Of a DNA stretch of 57,234 bases, positions 17,400 through 24,826 are shown piece after piece. The stretch lies in the NCBI GenBank assembly GCA_023228985.1, contig JALOAC010000017.1, positions 1 through 57,234 of the forward strand, given 5' to 3'. Made by a program: the position numbers and the translations under genes. The stretch's first letter is position 1. Each line of letters begins with the position of its first letter. The stretch is from Thiopseudomonas sp. (GTDB lineage: Bacteria > Pseudomonadota > Gammaproteobacteria > Pseudomonadales > Pseudomonadaceae). The notes beneath the pieces are model-generated. The model did not search any database. It was given only the letters and a program-made list of their open reading frames with translations, and was not told the origin of the DNA.

Positions 17400-17873
17400 C
17401 TATTCATCATTCATTTGCTGCTGCAAATAATTTTTCGCGCCAAGCTGCTGCATTAAACTTAGCTCAGTTTCCAAGACATCCAGATGCTCTTCCTCTTTAT
17501 CAAGAATATCTTGTAAGAGCTCACGGCTGACATAGTCCTTGGCTTGCTCACACTGAGCAATCGCGGCTAATAGCGTTTGGTGGCCTTGTTTGACCAGCTG
17601 CATGTCGCACTCAAGCATTTCCTGCACATGTTCACCAATACGCAGCCGACCCAGCTCTTGCAGATTAGGCAGACCCTGCAAAAACAAAACACGTTTGATG
17701 AGCTCATCGGCGTTGCACATCACGACAATGGAGGCTTTATAAGCAAGCTTGTCGAGCCGCTCAAAGCCCCAGTCTTTATACATGCGCGCATGTAAAAAAT
17801 ACTGATTGATCGCAACGAGCTGCTGCGCTAAAACTTGGTTGAGGTGGGTGATTACTTGACGGTCGCCTTGCAT
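17400..17873 (-). CDS. bfr: Bacterioferritin subunit with degenerate ferroxidase centre
   Basis: The protein is 157 aa and aligns without gaps to E. coli Bfr (MQGDRQVITHLNQ, AINQYFLHARMYKDWG, FLQGLPNLQELGRLRIGE). Met52, the heme ligand, is kept. Of the six di-iron ligands only Glu127 and His130 remain; positions 18, 51, 54 and 94 are Gln, Val, Asn and Val. This is the heme-binding, ferroxidase-poor subunit type known in organisms with two Bfr subunits, so it probably co-assembles with a catalytic subunit encoded elsewhere. Start chosen at 17873 after GAGG. bfd is directly upstream. Confidence 0.93.
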   Translation of the reverse strand: MQGDRQVITHLNQVLAQQLVAINQYFLHARMYKDWGFERLDKLAYKASIVVMCNADELIKRVLFLQGLPNLQELGRLRIGEHVQEMLECDMQLVKQGHQTLLAAIAQCEQAKDYVSRELLQDILDKEEEHLDVLETELSLMQQLGAKNYLQQQMNDE

Positions 17874-17949
17874 GGTAGTACCTCTAACATCTGAGTGGAC
17901 CACGCAAGAATAGCAGAGTTAGCTATAGATAAAAATAAACTAACGCTTA

Positions 17950-18156
17950 CTAAACGGCATAGGCTAAACCAGCAGCCACTTTAGCCTGTGCGTCCTTGAC
18001 GGCTTTCTGGGTGACTTGCTTACCAAAGCACGCACATTTTCCACACTGCGTGCCACAACCCGTCTGCTTGCGCACCTCAGACCAAGAGCGTGCGCCCTCG
18101 TCAACGAGCTGACGGATTTGACCATCGGTAACGGCTTTACACAGACAAACATACAT
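17950..18156 (-). CDS. bfd: Bacterioferritin-associated ferredoxin
   Basis: The protein is 68 aa. Cys4, Cys6, Cys38 and Cys41 are the [2Fe-2S] ligands (MYVCLC and GTQCGKC). Bfd binds bacterioferritin near the heme and reduces it so that stored iron is released. It lies upstream of bfr on the same strand and behind a Fur-type box, consistent with induction in iron starvation. Confidence 0.95.
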   Translation of the reverse strand: MYVCLCKAVTDGQIRQLVDEGARSWSEVRKQTGCGTQCGKCACFGKQVTQKAVKDAQAKVAAGLAYAV

Positions 18157-18190
18157 AGTCTTAACTCATTCATGCAGTTGATATGCAAAT

Positions 18191-18209
18191 AGTAATGATT
18201 CTCATCATT
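18191..18209. promoter_or_regulatory. Fur box upstream of bfd
   Basis: AGTAATGATTCTCATCATT, 35-53 bp upstream of the bfd start, matches most of the Fur consensus GATAATGATAATCATTATC, with the NAT-type hexamers intact. Fur-Fe(II) would repress bfd when iron is plentiful. Confidence 0.8.
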
Positions 18210-18243
18210 TATTGCAACCCTTTTCACCTTGCGTAAAGCGCTT

Positions 18244-19323
18244 TCAACCTGCGAGCTGTTCTGCTGCCTCTAGCAACATCCGCTCAGTTTTAGCCCAGCC
18301 CAAGCACGCGTCAGTAGCAGACACGCCATAGTGCATACTTTTACCCAAAGCCTGACTGCCTTCCTCAAGATGGCTTTCAATCATTACAGCGCGCAGGCTT
18401 TTATTGCCCGACAGTTTTTGCTGGAGCACATCACGCAGGATTTCAGGTTGGCGCAAAGGATTTTTACCACTATTAGCATGATTGCAATCCACCATAATGC
18501 TGGGCTGCAAACCAGACTGCTCCATCGCTGAGCTGGCCGCACGCACGCTGAGCTCATCATAGTTAGTGCCATGTTGACCACCGCGCAACACCAAGTGCGT
18601 ATCCGTATTGCCAGCGGCCTGTAACAACGCTATTTGGCCGCGCTCATCACTGCCCATGTATTGATGCCCGTAAGCGGCTGAGCGCATCGCATCTATCGCT
18701 ACTTGCACACTGCCGTCTGTGCCATTTTTAAAGCCTACCGGCAAGGCCAGCCCACTCACCATCTCGCGGTGAATTTGCGACTCACTAGTGCGTGCGCCTA
18801 TCGCAGCCCAGCTTAAAATATCCGCAAAGTACTGCGCTGCCAGCGGTTGTAGCAGTTCAGTTGCAACCGGCAAGCCCATCTGCGCGACTTGCAGCATCAA
18901 TGAACGCGATAATTCAAGCCCACTGCGCATGTCGTAACTGCCATCAAGATGCGGGTCGTAGAGCAAACCCTTCCAACCCACCGTGGTACGTGGCTTTTCA
19001 ATATAAATACGCATCGCTAGTAGCAGCTGACCCTCAACCTGCTGCGCCAGTTGTGCCAAACGCTTAGCATAATCCAAAGCAGCCTGCGGATCATGAATGG
19101 AACAAGGACCGACCACCGCCAGCAGACGGTTATCGGTTTGATTCAAAACCGCACGAACCGCGTTGCGTTGGCGTGTAATGGTCTCAGCCAGCTGTTCAGA
19201 TACAGGCAGTTGTTGGCGTAGCTGCTGCGGGTTGGGTAATTCATAGCTAACCGTTGAGCAGCCAGCGGTTGGTTTTTGCTGCATTTGTGTCTCTGGCGCT
19301 AAAGCAGAGTTGATAGCATTCAT
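18244..19323 (-). CDS. aroF: 3-deoxy-7-phosphoheptulonate (DAHP) synthase, class I
   Basis: The protein is 359 aa. It condenses phosphoenolpyruvate and erythrose-4-phosphate, the first step of aromatic biosynthesis. Hallmarks are LLAVVGPCSIHDPQAALDYA, RIYIEKPRTTVGWKGLLYDP, GARTSESQIHREM, LRGGQHGTNYD, MVDCNHANSGK and MIESHLEEGSQ. The start at 19323 follows AAGGAAA. The isoenzyme type (Phe, Tyr or Trp sensitive) cannot be fixed from sequence, so the symbol is tentative. The upstream leader contains Tyr, Phe and Trp codons, arguing for control by aromatic amino-acid supply. Confidence 0.93.
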   Translation of the reverse strand: MNAINSALAPETQMQQKPTAGCSTVSYELPNPQQLRQQLPVSEQLAETITRQRNAVRAVLNQTDNRLLAVVGPCSIHDPQAALDYAKRLAQLAQQVEGQLLLAMRIYIEKPRTTVGWKGLLYDPHLDGSYDMRSGLELSRSLMLQVAQMGLPVATELLQPLAAQYFADILSWAAIGARTSESQIHREMVSGLALPVGFKNGTDGSVQVAIDAMRSAAYGHQYMGSDERGQIALLQAAGNTDTHLVLRGGQHGTNYDELSVRAASSAMEQSGLQPSIMVDCNHANSGKNPLRQPEILRDVLQQKLSGNKSLRAVMIESHLEEGSQALGKSMHYGVSATDACLGWAKTERMLLEAAEQLAG

Positions 19324-19358
19324 CTGTATTTCCTTGTGCGGCTTATGCCGCCTTATAC

Positions 19359-19454
19359 CTAGAGTTGTATTCGTCGTGGTGGATGCTGGGCAAAAGCAAT
19401 CTGCTGGATAAATCGCCAAGCCAAATTGTTACCATAGTGATAGGTGTAACTCAT
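19359..19454 (-). CDS. Possible 31-aa ORF between attenuator and DAHP synthase
   Basis: ATG at 19454 is preceded by GGAG with 8-nt spacing. The peptide (MSYTYHYGNNLAWRF...) is rich in Tyr at its start and ends 35 bp before the DAHP synthase start. It begins just after the terminator-like hairpin, so it would be made only on read-through transcripts. It could be a second regulatory uORF or a chance frame. Not recognised. Confidence 0.35.
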   Translation of the reverse strand: MSYTYHYGNNLAWRFIQQIAFAQHPPRRIQL

Positions 19455-19477
19455 ACTCTAAACTCCAAAATTGTCAT

Positions 19478-19514
19478 AAAAAAACCCCGGTGGCTGGGGA
19501 GCCTACCGGGGTTT
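19478..19514 (-). terminator. Intrinsic terminator in the DAHP synthase leader (attenuator)
   Basis: On the minus strand, AACCCCGGTAGGCT pairs with AGCCACCGGGGTT across a short C-rich loop, and a run of seven T follows. It lies between the leader peptide and the structural gene. The 5' arm (GGTAGGCT, 19500-19507) can also pair with AGCCCACC upstream (19526-19533) with one mismatch, which would prevent the terminator. Confidence 0.85.
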
Positions 19515-19567
19515 AACATTTCTGTGGTGGGCTACCCTTAATAAAATAGGGCCACCCAATACGAATA

Positions 19568-19693
19568 TCAGGTTAGCCCTTGGCTAAACCAATATCCGTA
19601 AAAATATTGAGTAGTGCATACAGTGCAGACAGGCGTAGCCACAGCGCGATTGGCTGTATGACTGTGCTGCTGATTACATAGACTGACTTGCAT
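19568..19693 (-). CDS. Leader peptide of the DAHP synthase gene (aromatic-rich)
   Basis: A 41-aa ORF with GGAG 7 nt before its ATG. Near its end it reads QYFYGYWFSQGLT, with three Tyr, two Phe and one Trp codon in seven positions. The codons overlap a hairpin (19571-19590, GGTTTAGCC/GGCTAACC). This is the layout of a translational attenuation leader such as those of trp and phe operons. Stalling for lack of charged aromatic tRNA would change the folding of the downstream RNA. Confidence 0.85.
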   Translation of the reverse strand: MQVSLCNQQHSHTANRAVATPVCTVCTTQYFYGYWFSQGLT

Positions 19694-19767
19694 GCTGTTC
19701 TCCATTGAAGGCAACTAAGTTAACTTAATTGGGCTGCCAGCGCAAGCTGACTCAGTAAATGACGTGC

Positions 19768-20310
19768 TTAACGATCTTCGCGGTAAATTTTGTCTGGATT
19801 TAAAGTGCGCGTCCAAGGCAAACCTGAATTCTGCCAGCCATTTTGCAAACGCATCCCCGCCTGCGGGCCTTCTTTGAGTGCATCACCTTGGAATCCGTGA
19901 ATCACATAACGCGCATTGGCCAAGCCGGCCTCCCGCAACACCTTGGCGCTAGGCTCACCGCGCTCGCTACCTGAGCGACACATGGTAATGACTTCGGTAT
20001 TTTCATCCAGCCCACGCTTAGCCAGCTCATCTTTAACTTGCTGAGCAAAGTTTTGGTTGATATCCATCGCGAATATATTGCGCTCGGTGTTATAACGGCT
20101 GCGGTCAACCAACATAAATGGAATATTAATATCCGCAGCTTCTGCCGAACCAGTAAACATAATCTCCACTGGATCGCGCACATCAATCAATAACACTTTT
20201 TTCTCTTGCTGGGTTTTGGCGTAGGCCTCTTCAACGGTAATACCCAGCTCACTCGCTTGGGCTGTAAATACGCCAAAAACCATGGTCAACATCAAGACGA
20301 GTCTGTTCAT
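19768..20310 (-). CDS. Exported rhodanese-like domain protein
   Basis: The protein is 180 aa with a signal peptide (cleavage near AQASE). A single rhodanese fold follows, with VLLIDVRDPVEI and the active-site loop around Cys111 (TMCRSGSERG), which could carry a persulfide. Its location suggests a periplasmic sulfur-transfer or thiol role; the actual substrate is unknown. It sits 77 bp after the HAD phosphatase on the same strand. Confidence 0.85.
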   Translation of the reverse strand: MNRLVLMLTMVFGVFTAQASELGITVEEAYAKTQQEKKVLLIDVRDPVEIMFTGSAEAADINIPFMLVDRSRYNTERNIFAMDINQNFAQQVKDELAKRGLDENTEVITMCRSGSERGEPSAKVLREAGLANARYVIHGFQGDALKEGPQAGMRLQNGWQNSGLPWTRTLNPDKIYREDR

Positions 20311-20387
20311 TTTGTTTGCTCCTCAATAAATAACAGCAACACAATAGCATAATTTATTATGTTTATTTGTATTTTATTGGGCTTGAT

Positions 20388-21047
20388 TTACTCATCGCGC
20401 AAGCTAATAATCTGCCAGCCGCGCTCTTGTGCAATAGCCCGCAAGCGCTCATCTGGGTCCACCGCAATAGCCTGTGCAACCTTTTCTAGCAATGGCAAAT
20501 CATTGTGCGAGTCGCTATAGAAATAGCTGTCGAGCAAAGTCGCCTGATTTTCCGACAGCCATGTATTTAACCGCGTGATTTTGCCCGCTTGAAAGCTAGG
20601 TACGCCCGTTAGCTCGCCCGTGTACTGCCCCATCTGCATGCCACATTCGGTAGCAATTAAATGGTCAACGCCCAAGCGTTGCGCAATAGGAGCGGTAACA
20701 AAGTGATTAGTGGCGGTGATGATCATGATGTAGTCACCCGCTGCTCGATGCTGGGCTATCAGCGCCTCACCTTTGGGCAAAATGATGGGCTCAATATAGT
20801 CACGCATAAACTGGGCATGCCACTGTTCAAGCACGGACTTTTCTGTGCGCCCAAGAATTTCCTGACAAAAATTCTGATACGCGATAACGTCTAGCTTGCC
20901 AGCCAGATAGTCGGCATAAAACTGATCATTGCGCGCTTTGTAAACAGCAGCATCAACATAACCATTGGCGCACAAAAATTCGCCCCACAAATGATCGCTG
21001 TCTCCAGCTAACAAAGTATTGTCTAAATCGAAAATCGCTAAACGCAC
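20388..21047 (-). CDS. HAD-superfamily (subfamily IB) phosphatase
   Basis: The protein is 219 aa. HAD motif I is FDLDNTLLAGDSD (nucleophile Asp7), motif II is MIITATNHF, and motif IV is YFYSDSHNDLPLLE. It resembles the SerB-related HAD-IB group, annotated variously as histidinol-phosphatase-like or CicA-like; the substrate cannot be assigned. It is divergent from rppH, the arrangement found in Pseudomonas aeruginosa around rppH-ptsP. Confidence 0.85.
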   Translation of the reverse strand: MRLAIFDLDNTLLAGDSDHLWGEFLCANGYVDAAVYKARNDQFYADYLAGKLDVIAYQNFCQEILGRTEKSVLEQWHAQFMRDYIEPIILPKGEALIAQHRAAGDYIMIITATNHFVTAPIAQRLGVDHLIATECGMQMGQYTGELTGVPSFQAGKITRLNTWLSENQATLLDSYFYSDSHNDLPLLEKVAQAIAVDPDERLRAIAQERGWQIISLRDE

Positions 21048-21229
21048 ACTGATGTCCTCGTAACAGTTATTTTTGCGGGTGGTTAAGAATAGCCTTTTTT
21101 TCGATAAATGTTACTAACTCCATACTATTTATCCTGTTAGCCACCCCTTAGTTTGCAAATCAAGATTGCCGCTTATTCATGGTTTATGGAACAATGCATT
21201 AAGTTTTTGAATTTTAAAGGTAGGCTAAC

Positions 21230-21715
21230 ATGATAGATGCAGATGGGTTTCGCCCTAATGTCGGCATCATCTTAGCCAATGAGCAAGGTCAGGTACTTTG
21301 GGCACGACGCATAAACCAAAACTCTTGGCAGTTCCCACAGGGTGGCATCCACCCCAATGAAACTGTTGAACAAGCCTTGTTTCGTGAACTGTATGAAGAA
21401 ATAGGTTTACGCGAAGATGATGTTGAAGTACTTGCCTGCACCCGTGGTTGGCTAAGATACCGTTTACCCCAGCGCCTAGTGCGTAAACACAGCGCTCCTG
21501 TGTGTATTGGACAAAAACAAAAGTGGTTTTTGTTGCGCTTGCGTGCCGACGAAAACTTGGTATGTGTGGATAAGTGTGCCAAACCTGAATTTGATGGCTG
21601 GCGTTGGGTCAGTTATTGGTATCCATTAGGACAGGTTATTGCATTTAAGCGAGAGGTTTATCGTCGCGCACTCAAAGAGTTAGCACCCCAACTTCCCAGA
21701 CGAGACTCAATATAA
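21230..21715 (+). CDS. rppH: RNA pyrophosphohydrolase
   Basis: The protein is 161 aa. The Nudix box is complete: GGIHPNETVEQALFRELYEEIG. RppH removes pyrophosphate from the 5' end of mRNAs and so opens them to RNase E decay. The N-terminus MIDADGFRPNVGIIL is characteristic. ptsP follows 31 bp later and is probably co-transcribed. Confidence 0.97.
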   Translation: MIDADGFRPNVGIILANEQGQVLWARRINQNSWQFPQGGIHPNETVEQALFRELYEEIGLREDDVEVLACTRGWLRYRLPQRLVRKHSAPVCIGQKQKWFLLRLRADENLVCVDKCAKPEFDGWRWVSYWYPLGQVIAFKREVYRRALKELAPQLPRRDSI

Positions 21716-21746
21716 AGTGTCCATCTCAACCCGTAATGAAAGCAAT

Positions 21747-24026
21747 ATGCTAACCATGTTGCGCCTGATTTCCCAAGAAGTGAACGCAGCCAAAGACTTG
21801 TCTGCTGCGCTTACTATCATTGTTAAACAGGTGCGTATTGCCATGCTTAGTCACGTGTGTTCGGTTTATCTGTATCAGCCCGACACCGATCGTTACGTAT
21901 TGATGGCGACTGAAGGCTTAAACAAACGCGCCATCGGCAAAGTGAGCATGGGCTCAAATGAGGGCTTAGTCGGCCTAGTAGGCAGTCGTGCTGAAACCAT
22001 CAGCATAGAAGATGCCACCAGCCACCCGCGCTTTTTATATTTCCCGGAAACCGGCGAAGAACGCTACGCCTCTTTTCTAGGCACACCTATTATTCATCAC
22101 CGCCAAGTCTTAGGCGTGCTAGTGGTGCAACAAAAAGAACGGCGCCAGTTTGATGAAGGTGACGAAGCGTTTTTAATCACCATGAGTGCTCAGCTCTCTG
22201 GCGTAATCGCACACGCTGAAGCCACCGGCTCTATTCGCGGTTTAGGCAAGCAGGGTAAAGGCATTCAAGAGGCGCGCTTTATCGGTGTGCCTGGCGCTCC
22301 AGGAGCCGCTTTAGGTACAGCCGTGGTGGTGTTGCCGCCTGCCGATCTAGATGTTGTACCCGATAAAAAGGCAGAAGACATCAGCGTTGAGCTGGCATTA
22401 TTTGAGCAAGCGCTGACCGCCGTGCGTAATGAAATTCGCAGCCTATCAACCCGCCTCGCCAAACAATTACGCCCGCAAGAACAAGCATTGTTTGATGTGT
22501 ATCTGATGATGCTGGAAGAAAACGCCTTGGCCGGTGACGTAACCGCATTGATCAACAAAGGTCAATGGGCGCAAGGTGCTCTGCGTCAGGTGGTAGATGC
22601 TCACCTTAAACGCTTTGATAGCATGGATGATGACTACCTGAGTGAGCGCGCCGCTGACGTTAAAGATCTAGGCCGTCGACTGCTGTCGCACTTGCAACAA
22701 GCGCATAAGCAGGAACTGATTTACCCTGATAACACTGTGCTGGTGAGTGAGGAGCTAACCCCCGGCATGCTGGGCGATGTGCCACCGGAAAAACTGGTTG
22801 GTTTGGTTTCAGTAGAGGGTTCGCGCAACTCACATGTGGCTATTTTAGCCCGTGCCATGGGGATTCCTACGGTAGTGGCAGCTCAAGATCTGCCCTATTC
22901 TTTACTCGAAGGTATTGAGCTAATTGTCGATGGTTATCATGGCGATGTGTTTACCAACCCCGGTCCTTTACTGCGCCAGCAATATGCTGAGGTTATCGAG
23001 GAAGAGCGCTTAATTTCAAAAGAGTTGGATAAGCTGCGCACCCTGCCCTGTGAAACACCAGATGGACACCGCATTTCACTGTGGGCCAATACTGGACTGC
23101 TGGCTGATGCAGCACGCGCGCAGGCTTTTGGCGCTGAAGGCGTAGGGCTTTACCGCTCCGAAGTGGCCTTTATGAGCTCAACTCGTCTACCCAGCGAAAG
23201 CGAGCAGGCCAACATGTATCGCGAACAGCTTGAAGCCTTCCACCCTAACCCAGTAACCATGCGCACCCTAGATATTGGCGGTGATAAGCCGCTAAGCTAT
23301 TTCCCCATTAAGGAAAGTAACCCGTATTTGGGTTGGCGTGGTATTCGCGTCACCCTGGATCATCCGGAAATTTTTCTGGTACAGGTGCGCGCAATGCTAA
23401 AGGCAAGCCTGGGCTTAAATAATCTGCGCATCTTGCTGCCAATGATTTCTGGCGTGCATGAACTTGATGATGCCTTGTATCTTATCCACCGGGCTTGGGG
23501 TGAGTTACATGAGGAGGGTTTTGCAGTTGAGATGCCGCAAGTGGGCGTCATGATTGAGGTGCCTTCTGCTGTTTATCAAGCTAAAGAATTGCTAGAAATG
23601 TGCGATTTCTTATCGGTCGGCTCCAACGATTTAACCCAATATATTCTGGCAGTGGACCGTAACAATGCCCGCGTGGCAGCGCTTTATGACTATCTGCATC
23701 CAGCGGTGTTAATGGCCTTAAAAAGCGTGGTTGAAGCGGCTCATAACCAAGGCAAGGAAGTGAGTATCTGCGGTGAGATGGCCGGCGACCCAGCTGCCGC
23801 TTTGCTGTTAATGGCGATGGGTTTTGATAGTTTATCCATGAACGCCACACATCTGCCCAAGGTAAAGTGGCTACTGCGCCAAATTAGGCTCAGTCATGCG
23901 CAAGCGCTGCTGAGCGATGTGATGCGTATGGATAATCCATTGATTGTACACAGCACCCTTAGCTTGGCGCTCAAAAGCCTTGGTCTGGACAAGATACTCA
24001 ACCCAACGGCAGCAGTACAAATCTAA
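21747..24026 (+). CDS. ptsP: Phosphoenolpyruvate-protein phosphotransferase PtsP (EI-Ntr)
   Basis: About 759 aa. An N-terminal GAF domain (1-160) is joined to an enzyme I module: the phospho-His swivelling domain (GSRNSHVAILARAMGIPTVV), the PEP-binding barrel (LYRSEVAFMS, TLDIGGDKPLSYF, VGSNDLTQYILAVDRNN) and the catalytic Cys region ISICGEMAGDP (here VSICGEMAGD). It starts the nitrogen PTS phosphorelay (PtsP to NPr to EIIA-Ntr). The start MLTMLRLIS at 21747 matches the family; an in-frame GTG at 21717 has no ribosome site. Confidence 0.95.
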   Translation: MLTMLRLISQEVNAAKDLSAALTIIVKQVRIAMLSHVCSVYLYQPDTDRYVLMATEGLNKRAIGKVSMGSNEGLVGLVGSRAETISIEDATSHPRFLYFPETGEERYASFLGTPIIHHRQVLGVLVVQQKERRQFDEGDEAFLITMSAQLSGVIAHAEATGSIRGLGKQGKGIQEARFIGVPGAPGAALGTAVVVLPPADLDVVPDKKAEDISVELALFEQALTAVRNEIRSLSTRLAKQLRPQEQALFDVYLMMLEENALAGDVTALINKGQWAQGALRQVVDAHLKRFDSMDDDYLSERAADVKDLGRRLLSHLQQAHKQELIYPDNTVLVSEELTPGMLGDVPPEKLVGLVSVEGSRNSHVAILARAMGIPTVVAAQDLPYSLLEGIELIVDGYHGDVFTNPGPLLRQQYAEVIEEERLISKELDKLRTLPCETPDGHRISLWANTGLLADAARAQAFGAEGVGLYRSEVAFMSSTRLPSESEQANMYREQLEAFHPNPVTMRTLDIGGDKPLSYFPIKESNPYLGWRGIRVTLDHPEIFLVQVRAMLKASLGLNNLRILLPMISGVHELDDALYLIHRAWGELHEEGFAVEMPQVGVMIEVPSAVYQAKELLEMCDFLSVGSNDLTQYILAVDRNNARVAALYDYLHPAVLMALKSVVEAAHNQGKEVSICGEMAGDPAAALLLMAMGFDSLSMNATHLPKVKWLLRQIRLSHAQALLSDVMRMDNPLIVHSTLSLALKSLGLDKILNPTAAVQI

Positions 24027-24049
24027 TTACCGCCAAGAATTTGAGTGTT

Positions 24050-24796
24050 TTAGTCAGCCGCTAATACTATTTCTTTCAGCTCTTGCACAGCTCCCGCAAC
24101 CGTATAACTCTGCTCTTTTAGGCTTAAATTCGTCTGCGTCATGCGCAACAAACTGGTGGCACGCGTGCCGTAGTATTCGCCCTGAATGAAAATGCTCGAC
24201 AGCATCCGCTCCAACACCAGCCCCACGCCGGTCTCCGGCAAGCACTCTTCGGCGGGTCGCTCGCGGTCGCGCATGAGATTAAACAAGTCATCATCGGTGC
24301 TATTTAAGTTTTGACTAAAATGGCTGCGTATCCGCACCAACTTCGGCCAAGGTGTATCCAAGCTGGCATTGGACAGCGCGTAAATGCCGGCACTGAGCCG
24401 TTGCGGGCGGGCGCTTTTGGAATTTAAAAACCAAAGTTGTCGGCTATCGCCTACCAGCAGATTAAAGCCATTAAACTGCGCTGCTTGTTGCGCCACCCTA
24501 TGCATATAAGCGGCTGGCGATTCGTGCCCAGCCAAGTAATTACTGACCAGCTCACCGCGTGAACGCGGCAACACTCCTTCCAGAGCACGAATATTAGTTA
24601 AAGCAGCAAAACGGCTCTGCGGGGCAACACCCAGCCAACTGCCACCTGCCAGTAAATCCCGCCCAGCATAAATTTGCGGATAATCAGACCACTGCGCTAA
24701 AGGCGCTGTGGCGCGCGCATGCATTTCATCCCTGTTGGCCAGCATTAACAAAGGTTGCGCGCTGTCTGGCGCCCAAGCAAAAACAATTAAACACAT
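24050..24796 (-). CDS. NRDE-family protein (TANGO2-like)
   Basis: The protein is 248 aa. It begins MCLIVFAW and carries the family's NRDE motif in LLMLANRDEMHAR and AGRDLLAGGSWLGV. Cys2 is the presumed N-terminal nucleophile. The eukaryotic relative TANGO2 has been linked to heme and lipid handling, but the bacterial function is not established. It is convergent with ptsP (24-bp gap). Confidence 0.88.
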   Translation of the reverse strand: MCLIVFAWAPDSAQPLLMLANRDEMHARATAPLAQWSDYPQIYAGRDLLAGGSWLGVAPQSRFAALTNIRALEGVLPRSRGELVSNYLAGHESPAAYMHRVAQQAAQFNGFNLLVGDSRQLWFLNSKSARPQRLSAGIYALSNASLDTPWPKLVRIRSHFSQNLNSTDDDLFNLMRDRERPAEECLPETGVGLVLERMLSSIFIQGEYYGTRATSLLRMTQTNLSLKEQSYTVAGAVQELKEIVLAAD

Positions 24797-24826
24797 AGCA
24801 TTACCATCACTGTTGCCGGTGACTCC

